Of a stretch of 64,000 nt of DNA, positions 7,600-15,904 are shown piece by piece. The first letter of the stretch is position 1, and the number at the start of each line of letters is the position of its first letter. A program made the position numbers and the translations under genes. Under the pieces are notes generated by a model that made no database searches, was not told the origin of the DNA, and saw only the letters and a program-made list of their open reading frames with translations. The DNA is from Sulfurimonas sp. HSL1-2 (GTDB taxonomy: Bacteria; Campylobacterota; Campylobacteria; Campylobacterales; Sulfurimonadaceae), in the NCBI RefSeq assembly GCF_039645565.1, contig NZ_CP147914.1, positions 2,291,573 to 2,355,572 on the forward strand, given 5' to 3'.

Positions 7600-8879
7600 A
7601 CCCTTTTCAACTCCGCGACCACGGCACGGACGTCCGCACCGAGATGACCGCCGGCTTTACGACCTTCCTCGCCATGCTCTACATCGTCCCCGTCAACGCC
7701 GCGATCCTCAGTGCAGCAGGCCTTCCTTTTGATGCCGTCATCACGGCGACGGCGGTCATGACCATCATTGCCTCCATCCTCAACGGCCTCTGGGCCAACA
7801 CCCCTATTGCCATGAGCGTCGGCATGGGGCTCAACGCCTACTTCAGCTTCGGGCTCGTCAAGGGGATGGGGCTGGCATGGCAGACGGCGCTGGGGATCGT
7901 CTTCCTCTCCGGCATCCTCTATATCCTCATCAGCATCACTCCGCTGCGGCGCTGGATGATCACAACGATCCCCGTCGATGTCAAACGCGCCGTCAGCGCA
8001 GGTATCGGGGCCTTCATCGCCTTTATCGGGATGGAGCAGCTTCACCTCATCACGGACAGCCCGGCGACCCTGGTCACCCTGGGCAACCTCAAAGACCCCC
8101 ACCTTCTCATCGGCCTCTTCGGCCTCGGCCTGGCGATCTTTTTTGTCATCAAAAAGGTCCGTGGAGCCTTTATCCTCTCCATCACGTTGACCGCCCTGCT
8201 CGCCTGGGCGACGGGGGTGGAGCCGATGCCCGAGAGCTTTTTCTCCCTGCCCGCCTCTATGGCACCGATCGCCTTCGAACTCGACATCACCTCGGCGCTC
8301 AGCCTCTCGATGGCGCCGCTCATCCTCATCTTCCTCATCACCGACCTCTTTGACACCCTCGGCACCCTGACGGGGGTCGGGATGCGCGCGAACCTCTTCC
8401 ACGGCAAGGACTCCGTCCCCCTGCAGCGCACCATCGAGGCCGACGCCGCGGCGACGATGCTCAGCGGCCTTGCCGGGGTCACCAGCACAACCGCATTCAT
8501 CGAGAGTGCTGCCGGGGTAGAAGCGGGCGGGCGGACGGGACTGACCGCCGTCGTTACCGGGCTGCTTTTCATATTGCCGCTCTTCTGGCTCCCCTTTTTC
8601 CAGGCCATCCCCTCCAACGCCGTCTATCCCGTTCTTATCGTTATCGGCGTCATGATGTTCGGGGAACTGCAGCACATCGACTATTCGGACGCGGCGGTCA
8701 AGTACAGCACCTTCTTGATCGTCCTGGGGATGCCGCTCACCTACTCCATCACCGACGGCCTGCTGCTGGGCTCACTCGCCTACGTCTTTATCCGCCTCAT
8801 CCAGGGGCGCTTCAGGCAGATCGATATCGCGATGGGCGTCCTCGCCGCCGTCGCCCTGCTCGTCTTCTTCGTTCTTTGA
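7596..8879 (+). CDS. Purine permease, NCS2 family, AzgA-like
   Basis: A 427-residue polytopic membrane protein of the AzgA branch of the NCS2 family, proton symporters for adenine, guanine and hypoxanthine. It shows about 12 hydrophobic segments, the N-terminal GFTTFLAMLYIVPVN motif, a SVGMGLNAYF motif and ITDLFDTLGTLTGVG, all hallmarks of AzgA/PbuG proteins. The start at 7596 overlaps the ade stop by four bases; the GTG at 7581 is a weaker alternative because AAAGG touches it directly. It ends two bases before the convergent MocA-like gene. Confidence 0.93.
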   Translation: MNPFQLRDHGTDVRTEMTAGFTTFLAMLYIVPVNAAILSAAGLPFDAVITATAVMTIIASILNGLWANTPIAMSVGMGLNAYFSFGLVKGMGLAWQTALGIVFLSGILYILISITPLRRWMITTIPVDVKRAVSAGIGAFIAFIGMEQLHLITDSPATLVTLGNLKDPHLLIGLFGLGLAIFFVIKKVRGAFILSITLTALLAWATGVEPMPESFFSLPASMAPIAFELDITSALSLSMAPLILIFLITDLFDTLGTLTGVGMRANLFHGKDSVPLQRTIEADAAATMLSGLAGVTSTTAFIESAAGVEAGGRTGLTAVVTGLLFILPLFWLPFFQAIPSNAVYPVLIVIGVMMFGELQHIDYSDAAVKYSTFLIVLGMPLTYSITDGLLLGSLAYVFIRLIQGRFRQIDIAMGVLAAVALLVFFVL

Positions 8880-8881
8880 GC

Positions 8882-9427
8882 TCAGCCGAAGATGCGTCTG
8901 AGCTCCTCATCCGTATTGGCGTTGAGCGCCACCTTCGGATCGTCGACGTCAACGGCCTCTGCGATGCCGGTCGCCTCGATCCATGCATCTAAACGCCCCG
9001 CGTCCGAGGCGAGCAGATCGCTTTTCATCACGGCGCTGATGCGCTGCGGCGGCCTGCGGTGTCCCTCGTAAAAAGCCGTCGCCACTGGGCTTTCGCTGCG
9101 GGATAGCGCTTCGAAGACGCGCTTGTCCGGCACGGGGCGGTCCACCTGGCAGAAGTAGAGCTCCGGGGCATCGAGCGTCTCGAACGCCCTCTTGACCGAG
9201 GAGAACATCCCCTCCCCATACGCTTCGTTGCGGATCACCTTCACCCCATCGGGAAGGACGGCGCTGATCCGCTCATAGGCATATCCCAGAACGACGGCGA
9301 CATCGTAGCCGTAGCTTTGCAGCTGCCGGATCTGCCGGTTGATCAGGTACTCCCCCTCCACCCTGTACAGTGATTTCAGATCAGAGGTGCGGGAGGATCT
9401 CCCGGCGGCGAGCAGGACGACCGTCAT
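8882..9427 (-). CDS. MocA/MobA-like molybdopterin nucleotidyltransferase
   Basis: A 181-residue nucleotidyltransferase with the signature LLAAGRSSRTSDLKSL and a later QVDRP motif matching the metal-binding region of MobA/MocA proteins. The family attaches CMP or GMP to molybdopterin; MocA makes the cytosine dinucleotide form used by xanthine-dehydrogenase-family enzymes. As the last gene of the xanthine-dehydrogenase-type operon, with its ATG overlapping the stop of the FAD-subunit gene, it very likely equips that enzyme with cofactor. GGAGGAGAG just before the ATG supports the start at 9427; the long upstream frame is a shadow of the FAD gene. Confidence 0.85.
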   Translation of the reverse strand: MTVVLLAAGRSSRTSDLKSLYRVEGEYLINRQIRQLQSYGYDVAVVLGYAYERISAVLPDGVKVIRNEAYGEGMFSSVKRAFETLDAPELYFCQVDRPVPDKRVFEALSRSESPVATAFYEGHRRPPQRISAVMKSDLLASDAGRLDAWIEATGIAEAVDVDDPKVALNANTDEELRRIFG

Positions 9428-10230
9428 CTCTCCTCCGGCTGCGAAAGGGCTTCCTTGATCATGTTGAACGCCACCCGGAGCCGGTACGCTTTCGTCGAAC
9501 GGTGCCCGCCGGAGGGGTCCGTATCGCTCTCGAGGGCTTCTTTGATCGCCGCGTCGTCGTACACACCCCCATCCAGCAAGGCTTCGAGGGTCCGAAAGCG
9601 GACGGGAGAAGGCCCCAGCGACGCCCCGCTGATACGGAAACCGCCGTGGCCCTGCGTCAGGGCGATACTCACTTTCGCGATGTTGAGCCGCTCTCTCATC
9701 CCCGCCTTTCGGTAGTACCACTCTCCCGTCTGCAGCGGAACGGTGACGGCGGTAATGAGCTCATGGTCGAGTTTCGTGCATTTGTAGCCGCAGTAGAACG
9801 CTTCAAGCGGCACGCTCCGCTCCCCCTCCTGCGACGCCAGCGTCACCGTGGCCTCCAGCGCCACGAGCGCAGCCGTCAGGTCCGCGGCGGGTGAGGCGTT
9901 GGCAATATTGCCGCCGACGGTGGCGAGGTTGCGGATCTGGTGCGAGCCGAAGGTTTCGGCACAGGCCGCCAGCAGCGGCAGGGAAGCCCGGACCACATCG
10001 CTGCGGAGCAGTTCGTTGAGCGTCACAAGCGCGCCGATCCGCATATGGCCGTCTTCCACGCTGACGCCTTTCAGCTCCTCCAGGGCGTGGATGTCGATGA
10101 GGGTGGCGGTGGCAGCGGCATGCCGCAGCTGCAGCGCCGCATCTGTGCTGCCGCAGAGCAGCAGTGCCTCCGGATACCGCGCCAACAGTGCCGTCGCCTC
10201 GCCGAGATTCGTCGCACGCAGATAGTTCAT
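9424..10230 (-). CDS. Xanthine dehydrogenase family FAD-binding subunit
   Basis: A 268-residue FAD subunit of a xanthine-dehydrogenase/CO-dehydrogenase-type molybdoenzyme. It carries the two FAD motifs of the family, LLCGSTDAALQLR near residue 25 and IRNLATVGGNIANASPAADL near residue 100. It takes electrons from the 2Fe-2S subunit and passes them to NAD or another acceptor. It overlaps its neighbours by four bases at both ends, showing a tightly coupled operon. Confidence 0.93.
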   Translation of the reverse strand: MNYLRATNLGEATALLARYPEALLLCGSTDAALQLRHAAATATLIDIHALEELKGVSVEDGHMRIGALVTLNELLRSDVVRASLPLLAACAETFGSHQIRNLATVGGNIANASPAADLTAALVALEATVTLASQEGERSVPLEAFYCGYKCTKLDHELITAVTVPLQTGEWYYRKAGMRERLNIAKVSIALTQGHGGFRISGASLGPSPVRFRTLEALLDGGVYDDAAIKEALESDTDPSGGHRSTKAYRLRVAFNMIKEALSQPEER

Positions 10231-10670
10231 GACTTCACCTTTACGATGGCCTCGACGATCTTCCGGTAGCCTGTACAGCGGCAGAGATTGCCGTCCAGGG
10301 CCGCCTTGATCGCCTCTTCACTGCGTTCACCGCCGTGACTGAGGTAGTCGTAGGCGCGCAGGACGAAGCCCGGCGTGCAGAAGCCGCACTGTACGGCACC
10401 GTGTTCGGCAAAGCTTTCGCGGATCGCTGCCGTCTCCTCCTGCAACCCCTCCAGCGTCACAACCTCCGCGTCCTGTATCTGCGGGGCAAGCAGCAGGCAG
10501 GCATTGACGAGTCTGCCGTTGACAAAGAGGCTGCAGGCGCCGCACTCCCCTTCACCGCAGCCCGCCTTGACCGACGTCATTCCCGCCTCGCGCACCAGGT
10601 CGAGCACCCGGCTCTCCGGGGCACAGTCAAACCGGTGAACTTTGCCGTTGATCGTACACGTTATCTGCAT
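10227..10670 (-). CDS. Xanthine dehydrogenase family 2Fe-2S subunit
   Basis: A 147-residue protein with the two [2Fe-2S] clusters of the family: a plant-type ferredoxin motif GCGEGECGACS (residues about 38-48) with a further Cys in VNACLL, and the alpha-helical domain motif QCGFCTPGF with CRCTGY. It relays electrons from molybdenum to FAD. The length is near the usual 150-160. Its start overlaps the end of the molybdenum-subunit gene by ten bases. Confidence 0.95.
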   Translation of the reverse strand: MQITCTINGKVHRFDCAPESRVLDLVREAGMTSVKAGCGEGECGACSLFVNGRLVNACLLLAPQIQDAEVVTLEGLQEETAAIRESFAEHGAVQCGFCTPGFVLRAYDYLSHGGERSEEAIKAALDGNLCRCTGYRKIVEAIVKVKS

Positions 10671-12796
10671 GCTTCCTCCACCGTTTCCGGGGTGATCGGC
10701 AAAGCGTCAAAAGCGTTTCCGAGGACATGCCCAAGCGCGTTTGCGACGGCGGCGGCCGGACCGTCCATCGGCAGCTCCCCAAGCCCCAGCGAGGGACCTT
10801 CCAAACCAAGGAAACGCACGGAAATTTTCAGCAGGTCGGGGGCCATCGGCAGCGTATAATCACTGAAACGGGGACTTCGTACGCGCCCCGTTTCATACAC
10901 CAGGCGCTCGAAAAGGGCATACCCGATCCCCTGGGCCACACCCCCTTCGACCTGCCCCTCCGCCATCATGGGATTGACAACCTGACCGACGTCGTTGTAG
11001 GCGTCAAAACGGACGACCCGGACGCGGTAGTCGACGGGGTCAACTTCCACTTCGGCGATGTAGCATCCCAGCCCGTACGCCTCATAGCCGTTGCCGTAAA
11101 AGAGGTCTTCGTCCCAGAGAATGTCGGCGGGTTGTTCATAGGAGGCTCCGAACTGCTGCGGAGCGCCACTTTGCCGGTAGCGCGTCACCGCCTCCCGGTA
11201 CCCGTCTGGACTGTCATAGTCCCCAAGCGCCGTTTTCAGCTTGCTCGCCGCCTGTGCGAGCAGGCGCCCGACGATCATCACCGTCCGGGAAGCGACCGTC
11301 GGGCCGCTGTCGGCGACCTCGGCGGTATTCGGAGTACGGCAGGTGACCATCTCCACGGGGAGTGCCAGCGCATCGGCGACGATCTGCGGCAGCGCCGTCA
11401 GCGTCCCCTGCCCCATCTCCACGCTCCCGACACGGATTTCGACGCTGCCGTCCGATTCCAGGGCGATCGAAACGCTGGAGGCCAGCATGCTCTCCCCTAC
11501 GCCGGTGTACCCGGCACCATGCATAAAGAGCGCCATTCCGACCCCTCGGTGCGGTGATGGGACGTCGTAAAGGGCATCAAAACCGCTCTCGCGCCGTGCG
11601 GTCTCGAACAGGGCACGCAGCCGGGCATGTTCGGTGATAGGCACCCCCGAAACGCCGACCGAGTCCGCACCGGGGAGGTTGCGTTCGCGCACCGCCGCCG
11701 GCGAAAGGCCGAGAGCGCGGGCGATATCGTCCATGTGGCGCTCGATCCCGAAAAGGACCTGCGGGGCACCGAACCCCCTGAAAGCCCCGTTGGGCGGGGT
11801 ATTCGTCGCCACGGCGCGGGCGTCGATCCTGAGGTAGCCGCAGTCGTAGAAGCCCGCCGCATGCAGGACGCAGCGCGCGAGGACGACGGGCGAGAGCGTC
11901 ACATATGCCCCGCCGTCGATGATGATCTCCACTTCCAGCGCATACAGTTTACCCATGGAATCAAAGCGGCTTTTGTAGCGCAGTTTTGAGGGGTGGCGCT
12001 TGGTCGTGTAGGCAATATCCTCTTCACGGTCATAGACGATTTTGACATCCTGCCCTGCCTTCTTGCAGAGCAGGTAGGCGTAACCCGCGATCAGGGAGGG
12101 GTAATCCTCCTTGCCGCCGAAGCCGCCCCCCGTCGGGGCCTGTTCCACCTCGATCTTCTCGCCGGCCAGCCCCTCCAGCGCCGCCTCGACGAAGAAAGGG
12201 CACTGCATCGAGCCGATGATCTTGACCCGCCCGCCGTTGTAGCGCGCCACCATGCTTTGCGGCTCCAGGTAGGCCTGCTCCTGATGCGGGGTCGTGTAGG
12301 TTTTGTCCAGGCTATGAAGCCCCTCCGCTTCCGGGACGCTGCCCTTGACCGTATGTATGGCTTTGAAGACGTTGTCCTCGCCGTAGAGCCGCTGCTTGCA
12401 CGCCAGGGACTCCTCCATGCTCAGTACCGGTTCCTGCGCGTCGTAGTCGATCGTGATATGGGCCGCCGCATCGCGCAGCCGCTGTTTCGAACGGTGCGCC
12501 AGCAGCAGGATCGGCTCCCCGATGTGCCGGACACGCGTTGCAGCGAGGAAGGGCTGGTCGTCGGTCAGGACGACGTTGGCATTGCGCCCCTCGATATCGC
12601 TGTGGTCAACGATGACAATGCCGGAAAAATCAAAGGCCGGGTCATAGGTGATCGACCGAATCTTTCCGTAGGCAATCTCGGAGCGCACGACCACACCGTA
12701 CAAGCCGTCAAAAGCGAGATCATCCGTATAGCGCAGCGTCCCGTCCGCTTTCGCCGCGGCATCGACACGGACAACGCTCTCTCCCACCACTCCCAT
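10661..12796 (-). CDS. Xanthine dehydrogenase family molybdenum-binding subunit
   Basis: A 711-residue molybdopterin subunit. Family motifs are TGGGFGGKED, PPNGAFRGFGAPQ, VEMGQGTLT, and GELPMDGPAAAVANAL with the catalytic Glu of the GE pair. By comparison from memory with bovine xanthine dehydrogenase, the substrate-binding Glu (in GGFGGKE) and Arg (in the LARCVLH segment) are both kept, favouring a purine hydroxylase over an aldehyde or CO oxidase. It heads the operon Mo subunit, 2Fe-2S, FAD, MocA and lies convergent to the adenine deaminase and permease genes, so hypoxanthine-to-urate oxidation is a coherent role. No uricase is in the window. Confidence 0.92.
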   Translation of the reverse strand: MGVVGESVVRVDAAAKADGTLRYTDDLAFDGLYGVVVRSEIAYGKIRSITYDPAFDFSGIVIVDHSDIEGRNANVVLTDDQPFLAATRVRHIGEPILLLAHRSKQRLRDAAAHITIDYDAQEPVLSMEESLACKQRLYGEDNVFKAIHTVKGSVPEAEGLHSLDKTYTTPHQEQAYLEPQSMVARYNGGRVKIIGSMQCPFFVEAALEGLAGEKIEVEQAPTGGGFGGKEDYPSLIAGYAYLLCKKAGQDVKIVYDREEDIAYTTKRHPSKLRYKSRFDSMGKLYALEVEIIIDGGAYVTLSPVVLARCVLHAAGFYDCGYLRIDARAVATNTPPNGAFRGFGAPQVLFGIERHMDDIARALGLSPAAVRERNLPGADSVGVSGVPITEHARLRALFETARRESGFDALYDVPSPHRGVGMALFMHGAGYTGVGESMLASSVSIALESDGSVEIRVGSVEMGQGTLTALPQIVADALALPVEMVTCRTPNTAEVADSGPTVASRTVMIVGRLLAQAASKLKTALGDYDSPDGYREAVTRYRQSGAPQQFGASYEQPADILWDEDLFYGNGYEAYGLGCYIAEVEVDPVDYRVRVVRFDAYNDVGQVVNPMMAEGQVEGGVAQGIGYALFERLVYETGRVRSPRFSDYTLPMAPDLLKISVRFLGLEGPSLGLGELPMDGPAAAVANALGHVLGNAFDALPITPETVEEACR

Positions 12797-12943
12797 CGCG
12801 GTCTCCTTCCCCGAATTGCTCCCTCCGGAGCCACCTTAAACCATTATGCCGAAACATTCGCGAAACCCCCATTAACACAGCCTTAAACACCTCTTGGATA
12901 AAATATCCGACTTTCGTAGAATTACCGATAATTTGGAGAACCA

Positions 12944-13861
12944 ATGAACGAAGCCAAGTACATTTGGATGAACGGCGAATTCCTTCCCTGGCACGAATCA
13001 AAAGTCCACGTACTGTCACACACGCTGCACTACGGCAACGGCGTTATCGAGGGGACCAAGGCGTACAAGACCGACAAAGGGTACGCCATCTTCCGCCTCA
13101 ACGACCATACCGAGCGTCTGATCCAGTCGGGCAAAATGGTCCTGCTGAACATCCCCTACAGTGCTGAAGAGCTCAACGCTGCGCAGATCGAGCTGATCCG
13201 CAAGAACGACTTTACGGGTGACAACGTCTACCTGCGCCCCTTTGCCTTCCTGGGTTACGGTGTCATGGGCCTCTATCACAAGGACGCCCCGGTCGAGACG
13301 GCCGTCGCTGCGTGGGAGTGGGGTGCCTACCTCGGCGAAGAGGGGATGCGCAGAGGCATCCGCCTCAAGATCTCCTCGTTCACCCGCCCGGCCAACACCT
13401 CCAACATGGGCAAGGCCAAGGCCGTCGCAAACTACCTGAACTCGCAGATGGCCAAGTATGAAGCCGTCGAGTGCGGGTATGACGAAGCCCTGCTCCTTGA
13501 CGACCAGGGTTACGTCGCCGAGGCAAGCGGTGCAGGCTTCTTCATGGTCCGTGACGGCAAGCTTATCTCGCCGCCTAATGACAACTCCCTCGAGTCGATC
13601 ACGCAGAAGACGATCATCGAGCTGGCCCAGGACATGGGCTACGAGGTGATCCGCCGCCGCGTCACCCGCGAAGAGGCCTACATCGCCGATGAAGCCTTCC
13701 TGACCGGCACCGCCGCAGAGATCACCCCGGTCCGCGAGATCGATGCCCGCATCCTCGGCAACGGTGCCCGCGGTCCGATCACGGAGAAACTACAAAGCGC
13801 CTACTTCGACGTCGTCTTCGGACGCAACCCGAAGTTCACCCATTACCTGACATACGTCTAA
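12944..13861 (+). CDS. ilvE: Branched-chain amino acid aminotransferase
   Basis: A 305-residue class IV PLP aminotransferase that makes Val, Leu and Ile from their keto acids. Characteristic segments include VLSHTLHYGNGVIEGTKAY, YLRPFAFLGYG, the PLP lysine in MGKAKAVANYLNS, and LTGTAAEITPV. Its length is normal. TTGGAGAA precedes the ATG. It is divergent from the molybdenum-subunit gene and followed after 12 bases by the SPFH gene. Confidence 0.96.
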   Translation: MNEAKYIWMNGEFLPWHESKVHVLSHTLHYGNGVIEGTKAYKTDKGYAIFRLNDHTERLIQSGKMVLLNIPYSAEELNAAQIELIRKNDFTGDNVYLRPFAFLGYGVMGLYHKDAPVETAVAAWEWGAYLGEEGMRRGIRLKISSFTRPANTSNMGKAKAVANYLNSQMAKYEAVECGYDEALLLDDQGYVAEASGAGFFMVRDGKLISPPNDNSLESITQKTIIELAQDMGYEVIRRRVTREEAYIADEAFLTGTAAEITPVREIDARILGNGARGPITEKLQSAYFDVVFGRNPKFTHYLTYV

Positions 13862-13873
13862 AGGAAAGCAAGC

Positions 13874-14941
13874 ATGGCAACAGACATGAACGACTACTTC
13901 AACAAGAAAAAAAGCAGCTCCGGCGGCAGCGGCGGCGGTTTCACCCCGCCCAAGCCCCCCAAGATGGAGTTCAACATGGGCAAAGGCAAATCGGCACTGC
14001 TCCTCCTCGGCGTTGTCATCGTCGTTTTTCTACTGATTGCCAAACCCTTCGTCATCATCACCGAAGGTGAACGCGGTATCCTCGCGACCAACGGGAAGTA
14101 TGAGCCCAATGCCCTCCTGCCGGGCCTGCACTTCATCATCCCGGTGATCCAGAAGGTCTACCTCGTCGACACGAAGGTCAGAATCATCAACTACGCCAGC
14201 CGTATCGAGCGCGCCGGGGCCGAAGGTGAAGGCCTTGAAGTCCGTCCGGCGATCACCGTCCTCGACAAGCGCGGTCTGCCCGTCTCCATCGAACTGACGG
14301 TACAGTACCGCCTCAACGCGCAGTACGCGGCCCAGACCATCTCCAACTGGGGCTTCAGCTGGGAAGAGAAGATCATCAACCCCGTCGTACGCGACATCGT
14401 GCGCAACGTCGTCGGCCAGTACGAGGCGGAATCCCTGCCGACGAACCGCAATACCATCGCAAACCAGATTGAACAGGGCATCCGCCAGAGTATCGAGGGG
14501 CAGGAGAACTCCCCGGCCAACTTCCAGTCGGTCCAGCTGCGCGAGATCGTCCTGCCGCAGAAGGTCAAGGACCAGATCGAAAGCGTCCAGATCGCCAAGC
14601 AGCAGGTCCAGAAAGCCGAGCAGGACGTCCAGCGCGCCAAACAGGAAGCCCTCAAACGGGCCGCCGAAGCCCAGGGTAAAGCCAACGCCGTCCGCATCGA
14701 AGCAGAGGGTAAAGCCAACGCGATCAAGATCGAAGCCGACGCAACCGCCCAGGCCAACAGGGCAATCAGCGCCTCGCTCACGGACAAGCTGCTCCAGATG
14801 GAACAGATCAAGGTACAGGGGCAGTTCAACGATGCCCTGCGCGAGAACAAGGATGCGAAGATCTTCCTGACCCCCGGAGGCTCCACGCCGAACATCTGGG
14901 TTGACATGAAGAACCCGCAGCGCCAAAGCGCCATCAAGTAA
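13874..14941 (+). CDS. SPFH/prohibitin-family membrane protein
   Basis: A 355-residue stomatin/prohibitin (SPFH) protein. It has a Gly-Ser-rich cytoplasmic N-terminus (1-30), one membrane segment (about 40-57), then the SPFH domain beginning ITEGERGILATNGKYE, and a long Ala/Lys/Glu-rich coiled coil with the near-repeats KANAVRIEAEG and KANAIKIEAD (about 275-300). The family forms membrane microdomain scaffolds and regulates proteases such as FtsH. AAAGGA precedes the ATG. A strong double hairpin follows the stop. Confidence 0.92.
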   Translation: MATDMNDYFNKKKSSSGGSGGGFTPPKPPKMEFNMGKGKSALLLLGVVIVVFLLIAKPFVIITEGERGILATNGKYEPNALLPGLHFIIPVIQKVYLVDTKVRIINYASRIERAGAEGEGLEVRPAITVLDKRGLPVSIELTVQYRLNAQYAAQTISNWGFSWEEKIINPVVRDIVRNVVGQYEAESLPTNRNTIANQIEQGIRQSIEGQENSPANFQSVQLREIVLPQKVKDQIESVQIAKQQVQKAEQDVQRAKQEALKRAAEAQGKANAVRIEAEGKANAIKIEADATAQANRAISASLTDKLLQMEQIKVQGQFNDALRENKDAKIFLTPGGSTPNIWVDMKNPQRQSAIK

Positions 14942-15005
14942 CCCTCCTCCCTTTCGGAGGGTTGAATCAAGCCGGACAAACCTCCGCTTTGATTCAATCC
15001 TTTTT
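14940..15005 (+). terminator. Double hairpin terminator after the SPFH gene
   Basis: Two stems follow each other: AACCCTCC (14940-14947) with GGAGGGTT (14956-14963), and TTGAATCAA (14962-14970) with TTGATTCAA (14989-14997), the second extended by CGGA/TCCG and followed by TCCTTTTT. The two hairpins share two bases and so could be alternatives. It probably ends the ilvE-SPFH transcript before hisIE. Confidence 0.65.
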
Positions 15006-15017
15006 CCTGGAAAAAAC

Positions 15018-15698
15018 ATGCAAGAAATTCTCAATCGGGTCGACTGGCAAAAACAGGAACTGCTTCCCGTTATCGTACAGGACGTCCATACGAACGAGGT
15101 CCTGATGATGGCCTATATGAACCGCGAAGCCCTGCAGCTCTCCCTGGAGACGAAGCTCGCCCACTACTACTCCCGCTCCAAGCAGCGGCTGTGGAAAAAG
15201 GGCGAGAGCAGCGGCCACCTGCAGCACATCAAGCAGTTCCTCATCGACTGCGACGACGACACCCTGCTGCTCAAAGTAGAGCAGGAAGGCGTCGCCTGCC
15301 ACACCGGCCGCAAGTCCTGTTTCTTCACCGAGCTCGACAGCGGCAGCGAGACGATGGCCGTCGAAGTTGACACGGCAGCCGCCTACGGCGTCATCGACAC
15401 CCTCTACCACACGATCCTCGAGCGCAAGAACGCCGACCCGGAGACCTCCTGGACAGCCAAGCTGCTGAGCAAAGGCGAAAACACGATCCTGAAAAAAGTC
15501 GTCGAAGAGGCCGGGGAGTTCAGTTTCGCCGTCAAGGACGACGACGAGGAGGAGATCGTCTACGAGGCCGCGGACCTCACCTACCACGTCCTCGTCGCCC
15601 TGGGCTACAAGAACATCTCCCCCGACCGCATAAAGCAGGAGCTTGCCCGCCGCTTCGGCATAAGCGGCATTGCCGAAAAAGCTTCCAGGCCTTCGTAG
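15018..15698 (+). CDS. hisI: Bifunctional phosphoribosyl-AMP cyclohydrolase / phosphoribosyl-ATP pyrophosphatase
   Basis: A 226-residue HisIE fusion covering steps 2 and 3 of histidine synthesis. The N-terminal cyclohydrolase part has MMAYMNREAL, YYSRSKQRLWKKGESSGH, the metal-ligand region DCDDDTLLLKV and ACHTGRKSCFF. The C-terminal pyrophosphatase part has KKVVEEAGEF and EAADLTYHVLV. The fusion is intact and of normal length. The ribosome binding site is weak. Confidence 0.96.
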   Translation: MQEILNRVDWQKQELLPVIVQDVHTNEVLMMAYMNREALQLSLETKLAHYYSRSKQRLWKKGESSGHLQHIKQFLIDCDDDTLLLKVEQEGVACHTGRKSCFFTELDSGSETMAVEVDTAAAYGVIDTLYHTILERKNADPETSWTAKLLSKGENTILKKVVEEAGEFSFAVKDDDEEEIVYEAADLTYHVLVALGYKNISPDRIKQELARRFGISGIAEKASRPS

Positions 15699-15753
15699 AT
15701 CAATGCGATTCTCGGGAGGAACATCTTCCGGGGTGAATATTAAGTTCTATAAT

Positions 15754-15898
15754 CCGCTTCTTTTATCAATTCCGAAACGGTAATTAGCGTGTCGAGCGGA
15801 CAACAAAAGAATGGCATGTCCCGAGAGCGGCAGCTTGTTGCCCTTTCTTCTTCCCGGTTCGGCTTCTTCTTTGGGCACACAAAGAAGAAGGGGAACAA
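15754..15898 (+). repeat. Dispersed intergenic repeat, copy B
   Basis: A 145-base sequence aligning with 5736-5879 (copy A), same orientation. Its hairpin is TTCTTCTTTG (15864-15873) with CAAAGAAGAA (15880-15889) around a 6-base loop; relative to copy A a T-A pair is replaced by a C-G pair on both strands of the stem. It lies between the convergent hisIE and YhcC-like genes. Confidence 0.85.
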
Positions 15899-15904
15899 TC
15901 TCCC

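Noticed and set aside
7194-8675. 493-codon minus-strand reading frame
   Set aside because: Antisense to ade and the NCS2 permease; composition is extremely charged and low in hydrophobic residues, with no known motif.
14640-14760. Near-repeated DNA inside the SPFH gene
   Set aside because: It encodes the Ala/Glu/Lys coiled-coil repeats normal for this family and is not an independent element.
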